DNA of 64,000 nt from Seonamhaeicola sp. ML3. GTDB taxonomy: Bacteria > Bacteroidota > Bacteroidia > Flavobacteriales > Flavobacteriaceae. Numbering within the stretch: the stretch's first letter is position 1; each line of letters opens with the position of its first letter. The DNA lies in assembly GCF_023273855.1 (NCBI RefSeq), contig NZ_CP096884.1, positions 1,240,001 through 1,304,000 of the forward strand. The letters run 5' to 3'. The notes below the pieces were generated by a model that saw only the letters and a list, made by a program, of their open reading frames with translations, made no database searches and was not told where the DNA came from. A program made the translations under genes and the position numbers. Of the stretch, positions 27,357 to 36,153 are shown one piece after another.

Positions 27357-27907
27357 TATTCCTGTCATTAAAAAATGATATTTATTCAATCTACTTTCTA
27401 AGGTTCTATTCAAATGAAACTTGATTATAAAACCCTTTTTTATTTTATGATTTGTATGTTTTGCCATTCCTACTCTAAAAATTAGAAAAAAGATAAACAT
27501 TGCAAGGATAGGTATTGTAAGCTGAATTTTGCCTTTTTTGTGATACTATACCAGACTAAAAAAAGCCCAAACTACATTTGTAATTTAGGCTTTTTGGTGG
27601 TCCCACCTGGGCTCGAACTTTTCTACATAAACACCTATAAAATAATTATTTATGTTTTTACTTGTCATATTCATTCCTTTTTTACCCCCTTAAATTAAAA
27701 AGCAGAGAAAGAATCAAGCTTTTACTATCTCATAGTCAGAATAAAAAATTTTATATGATTTTTCTTTCGCTATAATTAATAAATTTATTAGCTTTATCAC
27801 CTCTCCTATTTTATTGCTTTTTAGCATAGAATCCACAATTTATTTGTGGAAACGAATAGTAACATTTTTATTAAAATTTGTACTAATACAACACAATATA
27901 ACTTTAA
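27357..27907. other. Intergenic junction between segments B and C
   Basis: 551 bp without a credible gene. It contains the third tRNA 3'-end copy (27558-27618). To its right is very AT-rich DNA that leads to the first gene of the integrative element. Confidence 0.6.
27558..27618 (-). repeat. Copy 3 of tRNA-Met 3' end plus terminator; distal att site
   Basis: 61 nt that match the intact locus at 43101-43161 at all but two positions. It includes the terminator hairpin and the last 21 nt of the tRNA gene, up to the T-arm. The 22-bp core at 27597-27618 is identical to 43140-43161, after which the sequences diverge completely. This is the classic displaced attachment half left by tRNA-targeting integration. 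Confidence 0.85.
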
Positions 27908-28858
27908 ATGAGTGAAATTAACAGAAAACTAGAAGCTTTAACCTTTACTTTTAAAAACAAAGAAAATAAGGCTGATACATCGATAAATCTATTAGATGAA
28001 TTGTTTACAAAGTTTCCAAACTTCATAGATCTTCTACCAAATGACGAATCAAATAAAAGAAGTGTAAAAATTGAGAAGAAAAAAGATAGTGATGGAGAAA
28101 CAGTTTCTACATTTAAAAAGTATGAATCTGGAAGGTTTATATGTGGTAAAATTTCTTCAACAAACTATGGAAAAATAATTAAAATAATTAACCCAAATGA
28201 TAAAGATGCTGAGCCAGTGTACAAGAGTAAACCTGAGCATGGTGTTGAAAAGGTCTTTTTCTTTTTTATTCATATCCCTAAAGACAACCACAAAGGGTTT
28301 ATTCTTCTAGAGCGTAGTGGTGTTTTTGGAATTAGAACCGTCTTCTGCTCTGTTTTAAAAAGCTTTATGAAAGAAACCTACCCAGAAAATAAAATATCCT
28401 TCAATGAATTTATTGATAAGGATATCGCTAAACGTTTTGTCACCAATGGAACTACTAAGTCTGTAACACTCACTACAGATAAAATACCTAAAGAGTTGAG
28501 TGATAAATTAAACTTTCTAGAAGAAGAATACAAAGATTATAGTATCTCTTTAACAATAAAAAAGAAAAGAGGTTACTTTGGTTCTAGCACAAAAAAGGTT
28601 TTGGACAAACTTTATTCCTCTAAAGATAAAAGTTACTTATTAACAGAAAAATTAAAAGTAGTTGGATTTGGTGAGAATAGTGAGATAACCACTCGCGTAA
28701 AACTTAATGGCAAAGAAAAAAATATTGATTTTAATGAATCTTTCAAGCTTAAAAGCATTTATGACATTAATGTTGAATTGGACGAGTTTGGAGAGTCTAA
28801 AATTGATGAAATTACAAATTCAGCGATAACCTTATTTAAAGACATTAATCCTTTCTAA
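27908..28858 (+). CDS. RexA-like soluble protein, candidate phage-exclusion sensor
   Basis: A 316-residue, lysine-rich soluble protein with no membrane helix. I do not recognise a named domain with certainty. The segment GFILLERSGVFGIRTVF (about 130-147) recalls the GFARTVFGP segment of lambda RexA, and the size, position and partner fit RexA (279 residues, followed by a four-helix membrane protein). The stop is one base before the ATG of the next gene, so the two are translationally coupled. It is at the end of the element farthest from the integrase, a usual cargo position. Alternatives are a KwaB-like or an unrelated abortive-infection sensor. The RexA reading is from memory of the family and remains an inference. 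Confidence 0.5.
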   Translation: MSEINRKLEALTFTFKNKENKADTSINLLDELFTKFPNFIDLLPNDESNKRSVKIEKKKDSDGETVSTFKKYESGRFICGKISSTNYGKIIKIINPNDKDAEPVYKSKPEHGVEKVFFFFIHIPKDNHKGFILLERSGVFGIRTVFCSVLKSFMKETYPENKISFNEFIDKDIAKRFVTNGTTKSVTLTTDKIPKELSDKLNFLEEEYKDYSISLTIKKKRGYFGSSTKKVLDKLYSSKDKSYLLTEKLKVVGFGENSEITTRVKLNGKEKNIDFNESFKLKSIYDINVELDEFGESKIDEITNSAITLFKDINPF

Positions 28859-28859
28859 T

Positions 28860-29372
28860 ATGTTCTCGTTCATAAACATTATAGAAGTCATAAAAAACCA
28901 TTATAGAACGTTAAAAACGGATAAATACGGAAATATATTCCTATTTGTTCTTTTGCCTATTTTGTTTGGAATGTTAGCAATATTTATAAAATCCGTTAGT
29001 TCAGGATTGGATTCTATACTTTCTACAGCTTTATCAATATTTATTGGTTTATTTATAAATTTACTTGTCCTAATTGTTTCACTCACAAGAACTCCCACAA
29101 AAGAAAAGAAAGAAATAAGGAAACAAGTAGTTGAGGAAACTTTTTACAACATTACCTATGTAATACTCATTTCAATAATTGCCTTGGGTTTAATTATGAT
29201 TAAGAATATAAATTTTGGATTGACCCATATTTACTTATGTATATTCAAAAAAACAATAATTTTTTTGTTTACTTTCTTTTTTACTCAAATACTACTCACT
29301 ATTTTACTGATTTTAAAAAGAATTTTTAACCTATTCAAATTTGATATAAACAACTTTAACAAATCCAAATAA
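28860..29372 (+). CDS. Four-helix membrane protein, RexB-like candidate effector
   Basis: A 170-residue integral membrane protein with four predicted helices (about 24-46, 52-75, 97-117, 132-155) and a charged loop TRTPTKEKKEIRKQVVEE between helices 2 and 3. Lambda RexB (144 residues) also has four helices with a basic loop in the same place and follows rexA. Coupled to the preceding gene by a 1-bp gap. Inferred role: an ion-channel-like effector that depolarises the membrane when the soluble partner senses infection. The C-terminus is basic, as expected for a cytoplasmic tail. No sequence-level family match is claimed. Confidence 0.5.
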   Translation: MFSFINIIEVIKNHYRTLKTDKYGNIFLFVLLPILFGMLAIFIKSVSSGLDSILSTALSIFIGLFINLLVLIVSLTRTPTKEKKEIRKQVVEETFYNITYVILISIIALGLIMIKNINFGLTHIYLCIFKKTIIFLFTFFFTQILLTILLILKRIFNLFKFDINNFNKSK

Positions 29373-29411
29373 TTTTTTATTATTTGAAAAGCTATTACCA
29401 CCTCCAGACCT

Positions 29412-29442
29412 AAAAAAAGGACACCTTTTATGATGCCCTTTT
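29412..29442 (-). terminator. Terminator after the 29.5-32.1 kb minus-strand genes
   Basis: An 11-bp stem with G-U pairs (29415-29425 with 29432-29442), followed on the minus strand by a run of T. It lies 16 bp past the stop of the 150-residue gene and also faces the convergent RexB-like gene. Confidence 0.65.
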
Positions 29443-29457
29443 ACTGTTATCACTCTA

Positions 29458-29910
29458 TTAAAAGGATATCTCATACTGCTTTAAATCTATGCTGCAAATG
29501 TGTCTAGAGTTGAATGTTAACAAACTCTTATCCTCGCTTATATTCATCTTGATAAATTCGTCTAATGCCTTCTTATTGATTTTAATTGACCCATTAAAAA
29601 CATCGTCTAAAAAAACATTAGTTAAGGTGTTCAAATACCCCATTTCACCATGAATATGCTTAGTAGTTAAAGAATAAAAAGCTTTGGTAGCGTACTTATA
29701 ATCCATAAGTTTCGCTGCAACTTCTTGTGTAAATAAATTAAACGCCTCTTCAGGGACAACGAAATTGAAGTATTCTTCACCGCAATCTTTCAATTGATCT
29801 TTATATTTAACAAGGAACTCCTTATAATTTTCATATTCAGATGACCCAAGCATGAGTAATCCATTTGAAAAATTATTGATAGCTCTTTCAAAATTTTTAT
29901 TTCTTTTCAT
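29458..29910 (-). CDS. Hypothetical protein of the integrative element
   Basis: A 150-residue acidic-to-neutral helical protein (FERAINNFSNGLLMLG... KKALDEFIKMNISEDK). No signal peptide, membrane helix or known motif is seen. It lies 26 bp downstream of the GIY-YIG gene and just before a terminator, so it is probably the last gene of the primase-helicase transcript. Function unknown. Confidence 0.6.
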   Translation of the reverse strand: MKRNKNFERAINNFSNGLLMLGSSEYENYKEFLVKYKDQLKDCGEEYFNFVVPEEAFNLFTQEVAAKLMDYKYATKAFYSLTTKHIHGEMGYLNTLTNVFLDDVFNGSIKINKKALDEFIKMNISEDKSLLTFNSRHICSIDLKQYEISF

Positions 29911-29936
29911 AATTACCTCTTATCTTAATTAGTTGT

Positions 29937-30608
29937 TTATTTATATTCCCACCTATAACCTTCAGGAGGTTTTCGTTCTCCTCTACAAAACCTTGCTATA
30001 CAGGATTTAGAAACTCCCGTTCTTCTGGACGCTTCTGATACAGATTCAAATTCCAACTCTTCACCATCAACAAGATTATAATATAACACTACCTTCTTTC
30101 GAGAATCTTTATCAGGTCTAAAGGGTTCTTTAAACTCATAACTCCAATAATAACCTCCGTACATATTATTTACGCTTAAACAAGCTCTGCCAATATGCTG
30201 TTTGCTTGAATTAATTGATTTAGCGGCTTCATCCAAACCAGAAAATTTTTCTATAAGTGCCCCATCTGAAATATCATATTTATAAACTGTTCTTTTAATG
30301 CCCGAACCACCACTATCACCATTATAACCATCTTCTTTTGAATTATAATCTAAAATGTATTCTTTCTCTTTTTGAGCTAATTCATGAGTACTTGTCGTGG
30401 TATAAATCTGTTCCCAAGAAAAGGCATCTTTGCCATAAGTACTAATAGCCTCATAGAACTTTCCTTTTTCACCTCTGTTCACCCTCTCTAAGTGGTCAAG
30501 CTTTCGCTGATTTAAAGAATGAGTAGTTGCCCCTATATAAAACTCGCCAGTAACTTCATTCTTAACGGAATAGATAATTCCAGCAGTTTTTTTATTTTTC
30601 TTCATCAT
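29937..30608 (-). CDS. GIY-YIG homing endonuclease-like protein with NUMOD repeats
   Basis: A 223-residue protein. The N-terminal GIY-YIG nuclease domain (about 9-95) has GIIYSVKNEVTGEFYIGATT and a downstream LAQKEKEYILDYNS segment with the metal-binding Glu. The C-terminal half has two NUMOD-like DNA-binding units (VYKYDISDGALIEKFSGLDEAAKSI; VVLYYNLVDGEELEFESVSEASRR). This is the layout of free-standing phage Seg/I-TevI-type homing endonucleases. Its start overlaps the end of the primase-helicase gene by 17 bp, so it is nested in the replication operon and may be a selfish passenger. Confidence 0.85.
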   Translation of the reverse strand: MMKKNKKTAGIIYSVKNEVTGEFYIGATTHSLNQRKLDHLERVNRGEKGKFYEAISTYGKDAFSWEQIYTTTSTHELAQKEKEYILDYNSKEDGYNGDSGGSGIKRTVYKYDISDGALIEKFSGLDEAAKSINSSKQHIGRACLSVNNMYGGYYWSYEFKEPFRPDKDSRKKVVLYYNLVDGEELEFESVSEASRRTGVSKSCIARFCRGERKPPEGYRWEYK

Positions 30609-32073
30609 TTACTTTCTTAATTCGTACAATAAAATAATATTTACTTCCTGTAGACTTAGTTTCATACTCACCTCCATACTTATGAGCATAGTCATTTAAC
30701 CAAATACCAAACATTTTAGAGCTCACTTTTTCAATATCTGGATACATATCTTCAAAAAGTTCCTGATAAAACCTTTTGTCAATCCATTTATTATATTCCA
30801 AATTTTCATCCATAAAGTCAATAAACTCATCGGAACTTTTATCAGCCATTCGTACTTTATTAAAATTAATCGGGGCAGCCTTAACCAACCCTTTTTCTAA
30901 ATAGTCCTGAATACAAGTCATCATGAAGTAGAAAAATTTGTTCCATTCATCTTTTGACCATAAGTCATCAAAAAACCTATTTTTAAATTCATGTTCAGGA
31001 CGAAACCAATCATTATAGTAGTTAGCTAGTTCAAATTCATACTTCCTTCTTCTAGTAGAAGAACCTTTAGGACCCTTAATCAAATAATTGCTGGTAAACA
31101 TTATTTTTGGCATCATTTTTCTAGAAATATAAAATGCTTGTTTCATTTTCTTTTCAACTTCCATCCCTCCTGTAATCATGTCAAAGAAAGGCTCTAAAGA
31201 AACTGATTTAGCAAAATCTTCAAAAACTATAATATCAGTTGTGTAGTCAACGCGTTGATAAGCAAAATTACTACCCATTTTTAGTTGTTTGCCTCCAATT
31301 TCAACTCTATCTCTACAATGATTCAATGCCGTGCTAAGAAGAGTTTTGCCAGTACCTCCTTCAGCTCTGGAGCCTCCCATATTCTCATCATACAAAATAA
31401 CTGCGACATCTTCCCCTCTCTCAGTATTACGATGAAGTAAGTAACCGAGCATTGTTTTAAATGCTAAAAACCTTTCTTCATCTTTCTTACAAATGTTAAA
31501 ACAAAAGGTTTCAAATTGACCGCGAGAGTTGTTAGACGGAAATACAAATTCTTTATTTATAATTCTATTTTCCCAAATAACAGTGTCCAGTTCTTTGTAT
31601 GGTTTTATTTGAAAATCCTCATCTGAAATATCAATGAAACAATTGTGAAAATAAAACCTAGAGGAATTTCTTTGGTCCCTATCATTAATTATTTCAATTG
31701 ATTTTAACAAATTTAATTTCATCCTAGACAAGTATGACCCTACTCCTTTGGCAAACACTTCATAGATATCATCAAGTGCTTTTCTTTCTAAATGCTCTTT
31801 TACTAATTGTACAGCCATTTCTACTGTAGATTTTTTAATACGATTATTAAGCTCTTGAACTAATCCAATATTCCTATTATTTTGAGTAATATTGACAAAG
31901 CCATTTCTGCCTAAAAATTTCATTAATTTACCTTGTAATAATTTTGGGTTACCTTTCTCATCGTAAGTCCAAAAGTCAAGGACATTTTCACCATTAAATA
32001 ATATTTCTATTTCTGGATCTGAATTTTCTTCTACTTCTTTGTTTAAGTCTTTTTTCATAATTTTATTCACCAA
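30592..32073 (-). CDS. Primase-helicase (DUF5906-type, SF3-like) of the element
   Basis: A 493-residue replication protein. The C-terminal helicase core has Walker A EGGTGKT (238-244), Walker B IIVFEDF (281-287) and the polar sensor Asn329 in MFTSNY. The SSTRRRKYEFEL arginine segment is typical of the DUF5906 primase-helicase group found on phages and integrative elements. The N-terminal 200 residues would hold the primase-related or DNA-binding part, but I see no clear catalytic motif there. It presumably starts replication of the excised element. It is divergent from the HTH regulator at 32.1 kb. Confidence 0.82.
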   Translation of the reverse strand: MVNKIMKKDLNKEVEENSDPEIEILFNGENVLDFWTYDEKGNPKLLQGKLMKFLGRNGFVNITQNNRNIGLVQELNNRIKKSTVEMAVQLVKEHLERKALDDIYEVFAKGVGSYLSRMKLNLLKSIEIINDRDQRNSSRFYFHNCFIDISDEDFQIKPYKELDTVIWENRIINKEFVFPSNNSRGQFETFCFNICKKDEERFLAFKTMLGYLLHRNTERGEDVAVILYDENMGGSRAEGGTGKTLLSTALNHCRDRVEIGGKQLKMGSNFAYQRVDYTTDIIVFEDFAKSVSLEPFFDMITGGMEVEKKMKQAFYISRKMMPKIMFTSNYLIKGPKGSSTRRRKYEFELANYYNDWFRPEHEFKNRFFDDLWSKDEWNKFFYFMMTCIQDYLEKGLVKAAPINFNKVRMADKSSDEFIDFMDENLEYNKWIDKRFYQELFEDMYPDIEKVSSKMFGIWLNDYAHKYGGEYETKSTGSKYYFIVRIKKVNDEEK

Positions 32074-32108
32074 TTAAAAATAACCTTCGCAACGAGGTGA
32101 GTTTACAT

Positions 32109-32137
32109 TGCATTGCAAAATTCAAAATGAGCAATGC
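32109..32137. promoter_or_regulatory. Inverted repeat, candidate operator between primase and regulator
   Basis: GCATTGC (32109-32115) and GCAATGC (32131-32137) form an inverted repeat in the divergent promoter region. A related palindrome, ATTGCA-TGG-TGCAAT, overlaps the start of the XRE gene at 37.05 kb, which suggests a shared regulator. Confidence 0.4.
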
Positions 32138-32158
32138 AGCCAGTTTGCAGTTGAAAAA

Positions 32159-32749
32159 ATGAATCATAAAGAAGCTGATTTACGATATAGAATAATTGAC
32201 GAAAGCATTCGTAATAAGCAAATAAACTGCACTATGGAAGTTCTTATTAGAAGATGCTCCTATCATCTGACAGAACTTAGAGGTAAACCTTCTAGTATTT
32301 CAGAACGGACTATTTCGTACGATCTTAAAGCACTAAGAGAAGGGATAAAGGGTAAATCTGCTCCAATAAAGTGCTCTAATGGTACTTATTATTATGAAGA
32401 TGAAGACTTTGAGTTGTTTCCAGACTCCAATAAGATAATAAATGAGGTTAGTGAAACATTGAAGTCTTTAGAAAGGCTTAATGGTGAAATGCATCAAACC
32501 CGAGAATATTTATTGCTATTAAATAAAATGTCTCAAATTTCAGATTTAATATTACCTCCTAATATTAAGGCGGACATAGATAAGATATTTAAAACACCCG
32601 TTCCCAATATCAAAAAAAACCATGAGCTTCAAGAAGAGTATATTAATAATCTAATTTCTATTAATGAATCAATTAAATCACGTAGTAAATGGTATAAAAA
32701 GCTAGAAATACTTCAAAAGGCAATCATGGAAGATTTTAACTCAATGTGA
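32159..32749 (+). CDS. Winged-HTH regulator (WYL-regulator N-terminus, no WYL domain)
   Basis: About 196 residues from the ATG at 32159 (MNHKEADLRYRIIDESIRNK); an in-frame TTG at 32108 would place the start inside an inverted repeat, so I prefer the ATG. The N-terminal winged helix (LRYRIIDESIRN... SISERTISYDLKALRE) is the one that precedes WYL domains in Bacteroidota regulators. Here the rest is a helical, coiled-coil-like segment without a WYL fold. It is divergent from the primase-helicase gene and likely controls the replication operon. Confidence 0.7.
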   Translation: MNHKEADLRYRIIDESIRNKQINCTMEVLIRRCSYHLTELRGKPSSISERTISYDLKALREGIKGKSAPIKCSNGTYYYEDEDFELFPDSNKIINEVSETLKSLERLNGEMHQTREYLLLLNKMSQISDLILPPNIKADIDKIFKTPVPNIKKNHELQEEYINNLISINESIKSRSKWYKKLEILQKAIMEDFNSM

Positions 32750-32786
32750 ATGCCAAAAAAAAGTATTTAATTTTTGGAGTTACCTT

Positions 32787-32799
32787 GTCAACTTGTCAA
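32787..32799 (-). repeat. Iteron-like motif copy 1
   Basis: On the minus strand this reads TTGACAAGTTGAC; including the next bases it is two direct TTGACAAG units. The same 13-mer is at 37330-37342 on the plus strand. The two copies flank the replication/recombination genes. Confidence 0.4.
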
Positions 32800-32813
32800 G
32801 TTTTTTCTTACAA

Positions 32814-32852
32814 ATATAGGTGGCCCTATTAAATTAATAAAGCCGCCTATAT
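32814..32852. terminator. Hairpin 3' of the HTH regulator
   Basis: An 11-bp stem (ATATAGGTGGC 32814-32824 with GCCGCCTATAT 32842-32852, one G-U pair) with a 17-nt loop. There is no good T-tract on either side, so terminator function between these convergent genes is only probable; it could be a structured RNA or an origin hairpin. Confidence 0.4.
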
Positions 32853-32937
32853 TACAATTGCAAATCCATTTTCAGTGGTTTTTTGATAAAGCTGAAACCG
32901 TCTCAAAAGCTTGGTTATCCAAAATGCAGCATAACAG

Positions 32938-33195
32938 CTAATTTTCATCTATTATAATATCAAAATAATTATAGTAATATAATTGCCCACTAATCTCATA
33001 AACAGTCTTTAGTTCTATAGTAACCTTAACAGCTTCAACTTCCAATCTTTCACCTTTCTTCAAGGCTCCTATCTCATGCAATACAACCACTTCAAAAGGA
33101 CAAAAAAGCAGCTCTAAGACATTGTTCCAGGCCACAACATAAAGTTCCTTAGGATTGCTGTATTTAAGCAATTCAGCCAGTTCTTCTTCATTCAT
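32938..33195 (-). CDS. Small acidic hypothetical protein
   Basis: 85 residues with acidic ends (MNEEELAELL... IIIDEN). It is predicted mostly beta and has no motif I can name. It lies 48 bp downstream of the DUF3871 gene and is the last gene of the 33-37 kb minus-strand cluster. Confidence 0.55.
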   Translation of the reverse strand: MNEEELAELLKYSNPKELYVVAWNNVLELLFCPFEVVVLHEIGALKKGERLEVEAVKVTIELKTVYEISGQLYYYNYFDIIIDEN

Positions 33196-33243
33196 TTTAT
33201 CTTATTCTTTTTTAGATGGAATCTTTCAGTTTTAGCTATATTA

Positions 33244-34230
33244 TTAGTGATGCACAAACCAATTCCATTCGTTGTTTTGGATAGAATTACTAAGGTTTTG
33301 TGTTAACTCGTATGCATTTACGTTCCGCTCCAAATTAGAATCTATATAGCTGCTCTTATTGGCTTCGGTAAGCAAATTGTACAAATTCCATAAGCTAATA
33401 GAGCCGTCTTCATTCCTTTTAAAATTTGGACAGCTGTAATAGTCTTTTACAACATGGTTAATCTGTGAATCACTCAGTCCTATCGGGAATATATTCTTCC
33501 GTTCAGGTTTACTTAAATGTCCGTACATCCTAACTTTACCCATAAAATGGGCAAACTGTTCTTCCGTAAGCCCATAGTCTTCCATGGACTCCATGACTTC
33601 TAGATGTTGCTCAATGCAATAACCCTTGAACAAAGATTCCGCCTTAGCCTCCAGTTCTGATATCGAACCAATCCTAATTTCATTTGAGAATCCATCTGTA
33701 CTGATACATAGGTTGGTACAGACCTTATTCTGAAACCCAATGAAAAGCTTGAACTTCTCCAAGCTCTTTTTACTGTAGAGGTTTTCTTGATTGTAAGCCC
33801 TAACCCCTCCAACACACAACTTTAGTTCATTTCCATTGATGTTCTGTCTTACAGAAGGCATCTCCATAACAAAAGCACATCTTTCATAGTACAATGTTTT
33901 CTCATGTTCCAAAAGCTCTTTAGCAGGTTTGCCTATTGCACTTGGCACCCTACCCTTTATGATATGGCTAACCCTAATATCAGGAGTTTCAATCTCTGCC
34001 GCAGGGAACAATTGTTTTGCTATTTCATAGGTGCTGTCAATGAATTCGTAGTGACTGATTGTAGTTTCGTTGTCACGTGCAAAGACTGGTATGATACAAT
34101 CCTTTTTTAGATGCTCCAAACTTACCTGCTTAGTATTGGCTTCAATGAATGCGCCATTGGGTCTTTTTATAATTTCTGATTCAGGTATGACCTGAGAATT
34201 TATATCACTGTTTACTGTTGTCAATTCCAT
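33244..34230 (-). CDS. DUF3871-family protein
   Basis: A 328-residue protein matching the DUF3871 family of Bacteroidota mobile elements: FIEANTKQVSLEHLKKDCIIPVF, RVSHIIKGRVPSAIGKPAKEL and GGVRAYNQENLYSKKSLEKF are characteristic blocks. The role is unknown; the family usually sits with recombination or replication genes on integrative elements. Its start overlaps the end of the ATPase gene by 26 bp, so translation is coupled. No catalytic motif is evident. Confidence 0.8.
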   Translation of the reverse strand: MELTTVNSDINSQVIPESEIIKRPNGAFIEANTKQVSLEHLKKDCIIPVFARDNETTISHYEFIDSTYEIAKQLFPAAEIETPDIRVSHIIKGRVPSAIGKPAKELLEHEKTLYYERCAFVMEMPSVRQNINGNELKLCVGGVRAYNQENLYSKKSLEKFKLFIGFQNKVCTNLCISTDGFSNEIRIGSISELEAKAESLFKGYCIEQHLEVMESMEDYGLTEEQFAHFMGKVRMYGHLSKPERKNIFPIGLSDSQINHVVKDYYSCPNFKRNEDGSISLWNLYNLLTEANKSSYIDSNLERNVNAYELTQNLSNSIQNNEWNWFVHH

Positions 34231-35101
34231 TGTCTTGGTTTTTGGTTTGATTAATTATTGAGTTTTTAGAAACTAACTGACCTTGGATATTTTCAAGTTG
34301 TTGTTTCCTTTTTAATACCGTCTCTTTAAGTTGCTGTCGCAGTTCGGGGTGTTTTGAATACACATGCCTTAGCTGTTCCATTGTCTGACAGTTTTCTATT
34401 TCACTTATTATCTTGTCAATATCACGGGTATTCCCTTGATTGCACCACTCAAGTATCTTTTTGCCTGTAGCGGCATTAATCAAGAACTCAGGTTTTCCAG
34501 AAAATAGATTAGTCCTATCCTTACTGGATACGGCATTATGCTTTATATCCAAATCAAAAACTATGGTGAATTCGTAATCAAGGTCATTCCGTTGGATAGC
34601 CTTTAGACCAACTTTTTCAGGAACATATTTGCCGTCCTTTTGGTTGAGCACATAGTCCTGTTTAACCCTCATAGTAGCAATGACATGGGCATTTGATTGG
34701 AGTATCTTATTGACAAATGAATTCTGCCTTGGCGTGATTTTAGCCCAATTTGAAAAGCTATTGCCTGGCATCTTACTGTGGGCGTCTAATAGGTAATCCC
34801 AACAGTGACTCAAGCTGTCTATAATGATAACTTCCATTTTAGCTTTTAGACAGATATCTATTGCCTCAATGTAACGTTCTGGTGAAAAAGGTCCTTCCAT
34901 GGAAATGACATTATAATCACCCAAATAGGCATATAAATCAGCACTCCTGTTCTCCGTGTCTATTACAGCTACTTTTGATAGATTGTTAGCTGTCAATCCT
35001 TTTGCAATCAATAATGAAGACATTGTCTTTCCACTGCCAGCACTTCCTTGCAATGCCATCTTAATCTTGGCTTTTTTTCTTTCTGATTTTCTTAGTTCCA
35101 T
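34205..35101 (-). CDS. RecA-fold ATPase (AAA_24 / Sak4-like)
   Basis: A 298-residue ATPase with Walker A GSAGSGKT (19-26), Walker B VIIIDS (91-96) and a downstream segment VIATMRVKQDYV typical of the phage Sak4-like group of RecA-type recombination proteins. Proteins of this group help single-strand annealing with a partner SSB. The following DUF3871 gene overlaps it and an OB-like candidate lies upstream, so a recombination module is inferred. The basic N-terminus RKSERKKAKIK may contact DNA. Confidence 0.75.
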   Translation of the reverse strand: MELRKSERKKAKIKMALQGSAGSGKTMSSLLIAKGLTANNLSKVAVIDTENRSADLYAYLGDYNVISMEGPFSPERYIEAIDICLKAKMEVIIIDSLSHCWDYLLDAHSKMPGNSFSNWAKITPRQNSFVNKILQSNAHVIATMRVKQDYVLNQKDGKYVPEKVGLKAIQRNDLDYEFTIVFDLDIKHNAVSSKDRTNLFSGKPEFLINAATGKKILEWCNQGNTRDIDKIISEIENCQTMEQLRHVYSKHPELRQQLKETVLKRKQQLENIQGQLVSKNSIINQTKNQDNGIDNSKQ

Positions 35102-35191
35102 AATTGGATTTGTTATGTTGTATAATTTTTTTGATTATTTGATGTAAAAAAGAGCTCCTGTTTAAGAAGCTCCTAATTATCCTCTTGTCGC

Positions 35192-35599
35192 CTAGACAAC
35201 GGCTTCTTCATCAACAAGATGGTCTTTAAGTTTACTTTCAGAAGATGGTTCCAGTATGGACGGTTTTTCCAGATTCTTACCAATTAGTCTTGCAAGGTCT
35301 ACTGAAGAACCAGGCAAACTTGCAACTGCACGACCAGCATAATCTCCTTCAGCCTGAATGATAATGCTAATTCTTTCTCCTGCCCTAAATACATCGGGAT
35401 GGGCTTCAATACTTTTGCTGTAAAACCGTGTTAACACTTCTCCTTCTCCACCGTCTGGATACCGTATTTTAGTTGTTCCCAACCTATAAGGGGTTTCCTT
35501 ATGGTTTTTAAGTTTTAAAACTTCTTGTCTGATTTCTGCAACGACTGCTGGAATTTGTATTTCCAACAACCCTGTCTCTAAATTTCTTCTTTCTACCAT
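35192..35599 (-). CDS. Hypothetical protein, possible OB-fold/SSB-like
   Basis: 135 residues. A central beta-rich segment (YRLGTTKIRYPDGGEGEVLTRFY... RISIIIQAEGDYAGRAVASLP) and an acidic C-terminus (LKDHLVDEEAVV) give an SSB-like impression, and the gene precedes a Sak4-like ATPase, which often pairs with an SSB. The fold is inferred, not recognised. No Cys and no membrane helix. Confidence 0.5.
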   Translation of the reverse strand: MVERRNLETGLLEIQIPAVVAEIRQEVLKLKNHKETPYRLGTTKIRYPDGGEGEVLTRFYSKSIEAHPDVFRAGERISIIIQAEGDYAGRAVASLPGSSVDLARLIGKNLEKPSILEPSSESKLKDHLVDEEAVV

Positions 35600-35803
35600 T
35601 GTAAAAATGTTTTATCGTTAATAAATGATTTTAAGGCTAAAACCCAGGGGGATTAGCAGAAATGGGAAAGAGTAGCGGGGTGATTTTTTAGATTAACTCA
35701 CGCTCACGATAGTAATAAAAAAAAGAAGGGGGGGGTACTTGAAAAGTTACAGGAATTTTAAATTTTGAAAATGGATTTGAATTTTTGTCAAAAAAAAATT
35801 TTT

Positions 35804-36142
35804 TCAATCCCAAATTATACCTCCTGAAAAGAACCGCAATTTAGGCTCATTGCACTTTGGGCATAGATGGAATCCATCTGTCAACACATTATCAAAACTT
35901 CGTTCAACAATTTTGTTTCCGTTATCAGTTATAAGTTTCTCGTTATTATAGGGGGTTACATTCTTAGAGTTACAATCAGGGCAGGTCAATACCTTAGATT
36001 TTAAATTCCCGTCTACCATATTATTGCAATTAGAACATAGGCATGGGAATAATTCTGTGGTCTTATAGTTTTGCCTACTTCCCCCAATTAAAGCGTCCTT
36101 TTTGAACCCACATTTGCATATAGCTCTTACTGTTGCTCCCAT
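35804..36142 (-). CDS. Zinc-ribbon protein
   Basis: 112 residues with three zinc-binding pairs plus one CxC: CKCGF, CLCSNC, CPDC and CPKC. Probably one or two zinc ribbons that bind nucleic acid. It follows the 36.15-kb gene after a gap of 11 bp. No enzymatic motif. It might be a regulator or a structural component of the element's replication complex. Confidence 0.65.
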   Translation of the reverse strand: MGATVRAICKCGFKKDALIGGSRQNYKTTELFPCLCSNCNNMVDGNLKSKVLTCPDCNSKNVTPYNNEKLITDNGNKIVERSFDNVLTDGFHLCPKCNEPKLRFFSGGIIWD

Positions 36143-36153
36143 TGTTTTTATTT

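Noticed and set aside
27908-29372. Kiwa (KwaA-KwaB) defence system
   Set aside because: Kiwa has the membrane gene first and a DUF4868 KwaB; the order here is reversed and I do not see a DUF4868 pattern, so RexAB-like architecture is the closer analogy.
35600-35803. Possible origin or small RNA in the gap with a G8 run and A/T palindrome
   Set aside because: Only low-complexity runs are visible; no repeat units, stem with T-tract or conserved signal that I can support.
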